Of a stretch of DNA of 64,000 bases, positions 58,673-64,000 are shown piece after piece. Position 1 is the stretch's first letter; each line of letters begins with the position of its first letter. The notes beneath the pieces were generated by a model. That model searched no databases and was not told where the DNA came from. It saw nothing but the letters and a program-made list of their open reading frames with translations. Position numbers and translations under genes: made by a program. Where the stretch lies: positions 1,860,001 to 1,924,000 of the forward strand of contig NZ_CP045529.1 in assembly GCF_009429125.1 (NCBI RefSeq), in the 5' to 3' direction. Source of the DNA: Luteimicrobium xylanilyticum. Lineage in GTDB: Bacteria; Actinomycetota; Actinomycetes; Actinomycetales; Cellulomonadaceae.

Positions 58673-58745
58673 GTTGGCCGCCGACGCCACCTCACCACCA
58701 TCCCTGTCCGTACTACGTCCTGTCCGCATCGGAGCATCGAACTCA

Positions 58746-60227
58746 ATGACCATCTCCACCCCCGCGAAGTCCGTCCCTCAGGTTGCCGTCAACGACATCG
58801 GCACCGAAGAGGACTTCCTCGCTGCCGTCGACGCCACCATCCGTTACTTCAACGACGGTGACATCGTCGAGGGCACCATCGTCAAGGTCGACCGCGACGA
58901 GGTCCTCCTCGACATCGGCTACAAGACCGAGGGCGTCATCCCCTCGCGCGAGCTGTCCATCAAGCACGACGTCGACCCGTCCGAGGTCGTCGGCGTCGGC
59001 GACCAGGTCGAGGCCCTGGTCCTCCAGAAGGAGGACAAGGAAGGCCGTCTGATCCTGTCGAAGAAGCGCGCCCAGTACGAGCGCGCCTGGGGCACGATCG
59101 AGAAGATCAAGGAGGAGGACGGCGTCGTCACCGGCACCGTCATCGAGGTCGTCAAGGGCGGCCTCATCCTCGACATCGGTCTGCGCGGCTTCCTCCCCGC
59201 CTCGCTCGTGGAGATGCGTCGTGTCCGCGACCTCGCGCCGTACGTCGGCAAGGAGATCGAGGCCAAGATCATCGAGCTCGACAAGAACCGCAACAACGTC
59301 GTCCTCTCGCGCCGTGCCTGGCTCGAGCAGACGCAGTCCGAGGTGCGCTCGACCTTCCTGCAGACCCTGCAGAAGGGCCAGGTCCGCCCCGGTGTGGTCT
59401 CGTCGATCGTCAACTTCGGTGCGTTCGTGGACCTCGGCGGCGTCGACGGTCTCGTCCACGTCTCGGAGCTGTCCTGGAAGCACATCGACCACCCGTCCGA
59501 GGTCGTCGAGGTCGGCCAGGAGGTCACGGTCGAGGTGCTCGACGTCGACTTCGACCGCGAGCGCGTCTCGCTGTCGCTGAAGGCGACGCAGGAGGACCCG
59601 TGGCAGACGTTCGCCCGGACCCACGCGATCGGTCAGGTCGTGCCGGGCAAGGTCACCAAGCTCGTCCCGTTCGGTGCGTTCGTGCGCGTCGAGGACGGCA
59701 TCGAGGGCCTCGTGCACATCTCCGAGCTCGCGCAGCGTCACGTCGACCTGCCCGAGCAGGTCGTCAACGTCGGTGACGACGTCTTCGTCAAGGTCATCGA
59801 CATCGACCTGGAGCGCCGCCGCATCTCGCTGTCGCTCAAGCAGGCCAACGACGGCGTCGACCTCGAGTCCGAGGACTTCGACCCCGCGCTGTACGGCATG
59901 GCCGCCGAGTACGACGACCAGGGGAACTACAAGTACCCCGAGGGCTTCGACCCGGAGACCAACGAGTGGCTCGAGGGCTTCGAGGCCCAGCGCGAGACGT
60001 GGGAGACGCAGTACGCCAAGGCGCACGAGCTCTGGGAGGCGCACCGCCGCCAGGTCTCCGAGGCCGCCAAGGCGGACGCCGAGGCCGGCTCGAGCGAGTC
60101 GGGTTCCTCCGCCTCCTCCTCGTCGTCGTCCTCGTACTCGTCGTCGGCTCCGAGCGAGCCCGCCGCGGGCACGCTCGCGTCGGACGAGGCGCTCGCCGCG
60201 CTCCGCGAGAAGCTGACCGGCAACTGA
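58746..60227 (+). CDS. rpsA: 30S ribosomal protein S1
   Basis: S1 binds mRNA at the 30S subunit. The 493-residue protein has four S1 domains (about 35-105, 122-190, 207-275 and 292-362), each with repeats of the VxGxVxxxxxxGxxVxL kind, for example VVSSIVNFGAFVDLGGVDGLVHVSELS. The C-terminal tail holds a conserved YDDQGNYKYPEGFDPETNEWLEG segment and a Ser-rich run before the end. Four rather than six domains is normal in actinobacteria. ATG 58746 has no strong ribosome binding site, which is also usual for rpsA. Confidence 0.96.
   Translation: MTISTPAKSVPQVAVNDIGTEEDFLAAVDATIRYFNDGDIVEGTIVKVDRDEVLLDIGYKTEGVIPSRELSIKHDVDPSEVVGVGDQVEALVLQKEDKEGRLILSKKRAQYERAWGTIEKIKEEDGVVTGTVIEVVKGGLILDIGLRGFLPASLVEMRRVRDLAPYVGKEIEAKIIELDKNRNNVVLSRRAWLEQTQSEVRSTFLQTLQKGQVRPGVVSSIVNFGAFVDLGGVDGLVHVSELSWKHIDHPSEVVEVGQEVTVEVLDVDFDRERVSLSLKATQEDPWQTFARTHAIGQVVPGKVTKLVPFGAFVRVEDGIEGLVHISELAQRHVDLPEQVVNVGDDVFVKVIDIDLERRRISLSLKQANDGVDLESEDFDPALYGMAAEYDDQGNYKYPEGFDPETNEWLEGFEAQRETWETQYAKAHELWEAHRRQVSEAAKADAEAGSSESGSSASSSSSSSYSSSAPSEPAAGTLASDEALAALREKLTGN
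60103..60151 (+). repeat. Serine codon tract in rpsA
   Basis: TCC and TCG codons repeat for about 48 bases, encoding the Ser-rich linker of S1. Units are codon-sized, so slippage would keep the frame. Confidence 0.7.
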
Positions 60228-60275
60228 TCACGGCGGTCCGCCGGCGTACCTCGCCGGCGGACCCCGCGACACCAC

Positions 60276-60319
60276 GAAGGGCCCGGCCCCCGATCGAAGG
60301 ATCGAGGGCCGGGCCCTTC
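60276..60319. terminator. Bidirectional terminator between rpsA and the ABC exporter
   Basis: A 14-bp perfect stem (GAAGGGCCCGGCCC with its complement) is extended by five more pairs after one mismatch, around loop GAAG. It lies between two convergent genes and can serve both. Confidence 0.88.
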
Positions 60320-60347
60320 GGCATGCCCGGCTCGGCCGTGCGGTGGG

Positions 60348-62264
60348 TCAGGCGACCTGGTCGAGCACGGGCTCGTCGGCGAACTGCGTGTGGTAGAGCT
60401 CGGCGTACAGCCCCCCGGCCTCGAGGAGCTCGGCGTGCGTGCCCTGCTGGACGACGCGGCCGCCGTCGAGCACGACGATGAGATCGGCGTCGCGGACCGT
60501 CGACAGGCGGTGCGCGATGACGAGCGCGGTGCTCGACGCGAGGGCCTCGTCGAGCGCGGCCTGCACCGCGACCTCGGACTCGGAGTCGAGGTGGGCGGTC
60601 GCCTCGTCGAGCACGACGAACGCCGGCTCCTTGAGGAGCATGCGGGCGATCGCGAGGCGCTGCCGCTCGCCGCCCGAGAGCCGGTAGCCGCGGTCTCCGA
60701 CGACGGTCTCGAGCCCGGAGGGCAGCGACCGGACGAGGTCGGCGACGTGCGCCCGCTCGAGCGCGCGCCACAGGTCGGCGTCGCTCGCGTCGGGCCGCGC
60801 GTACCGGAGGTTCGACGCGATGGAGTCGTGGAAGAGGTGGGCCTCCTGCGTGACCACCCCGACGGCGTCGTGCAGGGACTGCTGGGTGACGTCGCGCAGG
60901 TCGGTACCCGCGATCCGCACGGCGCCGTCCGTCGGGTCGTACATGCGGGTCGCGAGCTGGGATATCGTCGTCTTGCCGGCCCCGGACGGCCCGACGAGCG
61001 CCACGGTCGCGCCTGCGGGGACCGTGAAGCTCAGGTTCGTGAGTGTGTCGTGCGTCGGGTCGTTGGTCAGGGCGGCGACGGACTCGAGGGACGCGAGCGA
61101 CACCTCGGACGCGGTGGGGTAGCGGAACGAGACGTGGTCGAGCTCGAGCGTCGCGCCGTGCCGGGCGACGTCGTCGCCGAGGTCGTGCGCGGCGGGTGCG
61201 TCGGCGACCATCGGCTCCAGGTCGAGCACCTCGAGCACACGCTCGAAGGAGACGAGCGCCGTCATGACGTCGACCTGGACGTTCGACATCGCGGTGATGG
61301 GGCCGTAGAGCCGGCCGAGGTACGCCGTGAGAGCGACGACCATGCCGACCGTGAGCGAGCCTCCGACGGCCATGAGGCCGCCGGCCCCGTAGACGATCGC
61401 GACGCCGACCGCGGCGACGGCGGTGAGCCCGGCGCGGAAGTAGACGCCGAGCACCGCGGTGCGCACGCCGATGTCGCGGACCTGGCCGGCCTTGTCGGCG
61501 AACTCGGCGGACTCGCGCTCCGGGTGGCCGAAGACCTTGACGAGGTGCGCGCCGGCGACGTTGAAGCGCTCCTGCATCATCTGCGCGGCGTCGGCGTTGA
61601 GGCCGTAGCTCTCGCGCGTCAGTGCAGCGAGGCGCCGCCCGACCCAGCGGGCGGGGAGCACGAAGAACGGCAGCAGGACGAGCGAGACGAGCGTGAGCCG
61701 CCACGACATGGAGAGCATCGCGGCGAGGACGAAGGTGATCGTGAGCGCGTTGGAGACGACGTTCGACAGCGTGGAGGTGAAGGCCTGCTGCGCGCCGAGC
61801 ACGTCGCCGTTGAGGCGCTGGACGAGCGCCCCGGTGCGGGCGCGGGAGAAGAACGCGAGCGGCATGCGCTGGACGTGGTCGAAGACCTGGGTGCGCAGGT
61901 CGAGGATGAGCCCCTCGCCGATGCGGGAGGAGAGCCAGCGTTCCGCGACGGTCAGACCGGCCGAGACGAGGGCGAGGCAGGCGAGGAGGGCGGCGAGCTC
62001 GACGACGAGCCGCCGGTCTCCCGCGACGATGCCGCCGTCGATGAGGTGGCTCACGACGAGCGGGCTCGCGGCGCCGGCTGCTGCGTCGACGACGAGGAGC
62101 GCCACGAAGCCGGCGAGCGCACGGCGGTACGGGCGGGCGAACGAGAGGATGCGGCGCAGGGTGCCGCGCTGGAGCCGCTGCTGGGCGACCGAGGAGTCCT
62201 GGACGTAGGAGCGCATGCCGCGGCCTCCGCCGCGCACGCCTCCACCATGGGATCCGAATGCCAT
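60348..62264 (-). CDS. ABC transporter, fused permease and ATPase (exporter)
   Basis: The 638-residue half-transporter has a Gly-rich N-terminus, six transmembrane helices (about 40-330) and an ATPase domain (about 365-625). Walker A is VGPSGAGKTT, the signature is RLSGGERQRLAIAR, Walker B is FVVLDEATAHLD and the H-loop is VIAHRLST. It probably exports lipids, peptides or drugs as a homodimer. A short insertion (ASLESVAALTNDPTHDTL) precedes the first ATPase strand. It is divergent from a marR gene across an operator-like palindrome, so MarR control is likely. Confidence 0.92.
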   Translation of the reverse strand: MAFGSHGGGVRGGGRGMRSYVQDSSVAQQRLQRGTLRRILSFARPYRRALAGFVALLVVDAAAGAASPLVVSHLIDGGIVAGDRRLVVELAALLACLALVSAGLTVAERWLSSRIGEGLILDLRTQVFDHVQRMPLAFFSRARTGALVQRLNGDVLGAQQAFTSTLSNVVSNALTITFVLAAMLSMSWRLTLVSLVLLPFFVLPARWVGRRLAALTRESYGLNADAAQMMQERFNVAGAHLVKVFGHPERESAEFADKAGQVRDIGVRTAVLGVYFRAGLTAVAAVGVAIVYGAGGLMAVGGSLTVGMVVALTAYLGRLYGPITAMSNVQVDVMTALVSFERVLEVLDLEPMVADAPAAHDLGDDVARHGATLELDHVSFRYPTASEVSLASLESVAALTNDPTHDTLTNLSFTVPAGATVALVGPSGAGKTTISQLATRMYDPTDGAVRIAGTDLRDVTQQSLHDAVGVVTQEAHLFHDSIASNLRYARPDASDADLWRALERAHVADLVRSLPSGLETVVGDRGYRLSGGERQRLAIARMLLKEPAFVVLDEATAHLDSESEVAVQAALDEALASSTALVIAHRLSTVRDADLIVVLDGGRVVQQGTHAELLEAGGLYAELYHTQFADEPVLDQVA

Positions 62265-62295
62265 AGGTGACCTCCGGTGGCGAGGGGGTGGGATT

Positions 62296-62318
62296 GATAC
62301 TGAGCATAGCTCACTATC
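62296..62318. promoter_or_regulatory. Operator-like palindrome between the ABC exporter and marR
   Basis: GATAC-TGAGC-ATA-GCTCA-CTATC is a 23-base inverted repeat with one mismatched pair. It lies between the divergent genes in an AT-rich stretch. On the minus strand it contains TATGCT and TATCAAT hexamers, so binding would block the exporter promoter. Confidence 0.6.
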
Positions 62319-62342
62319 TGTTACGACACAAGAGGGCGCCGG

Positions 62343-62348
62343 TACGCT
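62343..62348 (+). promoter_or_regulatory. -10 hexamer TACGCT for marR
   Basis: TACGCT ends 6 bases before ATG 62355, so the regulator gene is probably leaderless. It lies 25 bases from the palindrome, which could allow autoregulation. Confidence 0.5.
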
Positions 62349-62354
62349 GGAGCC

Positions 62355-62846
62355 ATGACCACGACGCCGTCAGCCCCGACGACGCACCCGGCCACCGCGC
62401 ACGACGCACCCTCCGGCGGCGAGTTCGTCGCCGTGCTGCACGCCGCGATGCGCGCGGTCCGCAGGGAGGCCGACGCACAGCTCGGCGACGACGCCGTCGC
62501 GCCCGGACAGCTGCGGCTCCTGCGCATGCTCGACCGCGCCGGGGGAGTGCAGCGGCCGAGTGTCCTCGCCGAGACCCTCGGCGTCAGCCCGCGCTCCGTG
62601 ACCTCCAAGGTCGACGCCGCCGAGCGTGACGGCTACGTCGTCCGGCACCCCGACCCGAGCGACCGCCGCGCGACGCTCGTCGAGCTCACCGATCGTGGCC
62701 GCGCCGTCCTCGCCCGGGTCGGCGACCTCCGGGCCAGCGGCGCGGGCGGGCTGCTCGAGCGGCTCGACCCGGCCGAGCAGCGCGAGCTGGTCCGGCTCCT
62801 GCGTCGCGTCGCGGGGACCGCGGACGGGCCCGTCACGCACCCCTGA
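62355..62846 (+). CDS. MarR family transcriptional regulator
   Basis: This 163-residue protein has a winged helix-turn-helix: LRLLRMLDRAGGVQRPSVLAETLGVSPRSVTSKVDAAERDGYVVRHPDPSDRRATLVELTDRG is the MarR pattern in parts, with the DxRA-like wing DPSDRRATLV. Helices on either side would form the dimer. It is divergent from the ABC exporter gene, a classic arrangement in which MarR represses the exporter and is relieved by its substrate. The inferred operator is the 62296-62318 palindrome. The ligand is unknown. coaE follows after 23 bases. Confidence 0.92.
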   Translation: MTTTPSAPTTHPATAHDAPSGGEFVAVLHAAMRAVRREADAQLGDDAVAPGQLRLLRMLDRAGGVQRPSVLAETLGVSPRSVTSKVDAAERDGYVVRHPDPSDRRATLVELTDRGRAVLARVGDLRASGAGGLLERLDPAEQRELVRLLRRVAGTADGPVTHP

Positions 62847-62869
62847 GCCTGCGCTGGCAGGATGGAGGG

Positions 62870-63496
62870 ATGTTCCGCGTCGGCCTCACCGGTGGCATCG
62901 CATCCGGCAAGTCCGTGGCGCTCGCTCGCTTCGCCGAGCTCGGCGCCGTGACCATCGACCACGACGGGCTCGCACGCGAGGTGGTCGCCCCGGGCACCGT
63001 CGGCCTCGAGCGGGTGGTCGACGCTTTCGGCGACGACGTCCTCGCCGCCGACGGCAGCCTGGACCGGCCGGCCCTCGCGGCGATCGTCTTCGCGGAGCCC
63101 GCCCGACGCGAGCAGCTGAACGGCATCGTCCACCCCGAGATCCGACGGTGCGCCGCCGAGCGGGAGGCGCGCGCCGCCGTCGCCGACCCCGACGTCGTCG
63201 TCGTGCACGACATCCCCCTCCTGGTCGAGACCGGGCAGGCCGACGCGTTCGGCCTGCTCGTGGTCGTCGACGCGCCCCGCGACCTCCGGCTCGCCCGGCT
63301 GGTCGAGGAGCGGGGCATGAACGTGGCCGACGCCGAGGCGCGGCTCGCGGCGCAGGCCTCCGACGAGGACCGCCTGGCCGCGGCCGACGTCGTGCTCGAC
63401 GGCTCGCGTACCCCCGAGGACCTGCGCGGTCAGGTCGACGCGCTCTGGCCGCGCCTGGCCCGGGAGGCCCGCGACGAGGAGGAGACGGCCGGATGA
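62870..63496 (+). CDS. coaE: Dephospho-CoA kinase CoaE
   Basis: CoaE carries out the last step of coenzyme A synthesis. The 208-residue protein has the P-loop VGLTGGIASGKS at residues 4-15, the acceptor-site IDHDGLAREV, NGIVHPEIRR and the lid region with RLVEERGMNVADAEARLAAQ. The family-typical HDIPLLVE is also intact. It lacks the extra GrpB-like domain seen in mycobacteria. ATG 62870 follows a CAGGAT hexamer (62858-62863) by 6 bases. Its stop overlaps the next start as ATGA. Confidence 0.95.
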   Translation: MFRVGLTGGIASGKSVALARFAELGAVTIDHDGLAREVVAPGTVGLERVVDAFGDDVLAADGSLDRPALAAIVFAEPARREQLNGIVHPEIRRCAAEREARAAVADPDVVVVHDIPLLVETGQADAFGLLVVVDAPRDLRLARLVEERGMNVADAEARLAAQASDEDRLAAADVVLDGSRTPEDLRGQVDALWPRLAREARDEEETAG

Positions 63497-64000
63497 CCGG
63501 TTCCCCGGTCGTCCTGCTCACCGGGTTCGAGCCTTTCGGCGGCGCCGCCACCAATCCCTCGTGGGAGGCGGCCTCGCGCGTCGCGGACACCTGGCGCGGT
63601 CCCGGCTCGGTCCACGCCCGCCGGATCCCCGTGACGTTCGCGGACGGCCCGCGCAGCGTCCTCGACGCGGTCGGGGAGACGAGGCCGGACGCCGTCGTCA
63701 TGCTCGGGCTGCACGGCGGTGCACGCGAGCTCCGCCTCGAGCGCGTCGCCGTCAACGTCGCGGACGCCCGCATCCCGGACAACGCCGGGGCGCAGCCGGT
63801 CGACGAGCCCGTCGTGCCCGGCGGACCCGTCGGGTACTGGTCGACGCTCCCGCTGCGTGCCGCGCTCGACGCCGCGCGGGCGGTCGGGATCCCGGCCGCC
63901 CTGTCGCCGTCGGCCGGCACCTACGTCTGCAACGCGACGTTCTACGCCGTGCAGCACGCTCTCGCTTCCGGCGACGGGCCGCGGCTCTCCGGTTTCGTGC
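63493..64000 (+). CDS. pcp: Pyroglutamyl-peptidase I (partial, runs off window)
   Basis: This C15-family cysteine peptidase removes N-terminal pyroglutamate from peptides. The visible 169 residues start MTGSPVVLLTGFEPFGGAATNPSWEAA. The catalytic Glu lies in LHGGARELRLERVAVNVADARIPDN and the catalytic Cys in LSPSAGTYVCNATFYAVQHAL. The catalytic His lies beyond the right edge. ATG 63493 overlaps the coaE stop by four bases, so the two are coupled. Together with the M3 and M20 enzymes it adds to this window's peptide-recycling set. Confidence 0.92.
   Translation, partial: MTGSPVVLLTGFEPFGGAATNPSWEAASRVADTWRGPGSVHARRIPVTFADGPRSVLDAVGETRPDAVVMLGLHGGARELRLERVAVNVADARIPDNAGAQPVDEPVVPGGPVGYWSTLPLRAALDAARAVGIPAALSPSAGTYVCNATFYAVQHALASGDGPRLSGFV

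Overview
This is a very GC-rich actinobacterial chromosome segment. The Pup-proteasome genes, mycothiol biosynthesis (mshC), actinobacterial DUF families (DUF1684, DUF5703, HGxxPAAW) and a gene order shared with mycobacteria (uppP-mshC, PAC2, RecB-like, trmI-mpa-dop-pup-prcBA-pafA, then hisF/hisI-trpECBA-lgt, pyk, pdtaR, polA, rpsA, coaE) point to the Actinomycetota. GC content and protein style suggest Micrococcales, perhaps Cellulomonadaceae or Promicromonosporaceae; that family placement is inference. No complete mobile element, CRISPR array or prophage is visible, and no gene-free stretch exceeds 300 bases.

Layout. 1-5.3 kb: a partial membrane protein, a RIO1-like kinase with an unusual leader, a broken DHFR-like gene, a DUF457 membrane hydrolase, an unrecognised protein, DUF1684 and an HNH nuclease. 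5.4-13.8 kb: tRNA-Leu(GAG) with a terminator, an AI-2E-family exporter, an M3 and an M20 peptidase, fructosamine kinase-like and DUF5703 genes, an acidic protein, an aldo/keto reductase and uppP. 13.9-22.6 kb: mshC, a frameshifted GNAT gene, a DUF222-HNH gene with a LexA-type box, a methyltransferase, a GNAT gene, PAC2, a HAD hydrolase, a RecB-like nuclease and a site-2 protease. 22.6-31.6 kb: trmI and the whole pupylation/proteasome locus, ending with an FKBP lipoprotein. 31.7-43.8 kb: hisF, a four-gene insertion, hisI, then trpE, a Trp-associated membrane protein, HGxxPAAW, DUF2752, trpC, trpB, trpA and lgt. 44-51.6 kb: gltB, gltD and pyk. 51.7-64 kb: an odd tRNA, pdtaR, a GNAT gene, a thioesterase, polA, a methyltransferase, pfkA, rpsA, an ABC exporter divergent from a marR gene, coaE and a pyroglutamyl peptidase cut by the right edge.

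How the genes work together. Mpa, Dop, Pup, PrcA, PrcB and PafA form a complete protein-tagging and degradation system. The his/trp block makes histidine and tryptophan intermediates (hisG, trpD, trpG and trpF are not in the window). GltBD assimilates ammonium. UppP, Lgt and the FKBP lipoprotein serve the envelope. MshC and the TIGR03085 protein relate to mycothiol.

Two regulatory themes recur. More than twenty genes carry a TANNNT-like -10 hexamer ending 6-8 bases before the start codon, implying leaderless mRNAs and often settling the start. Many operon junctions are GTGA or ATGA stop-start overlaps. The most unusual items are a class I tRNA with a CAA (leucine) anticodon, a small ORF in a foldable leader ahead of the RIO1 kinase, a SigH/SigR-type promoter ahead of mpa, a LexA-type box ahead of the DUF222-HNH gene, and an integrase-fold protein without the usual tyrosine inside the split his operon.
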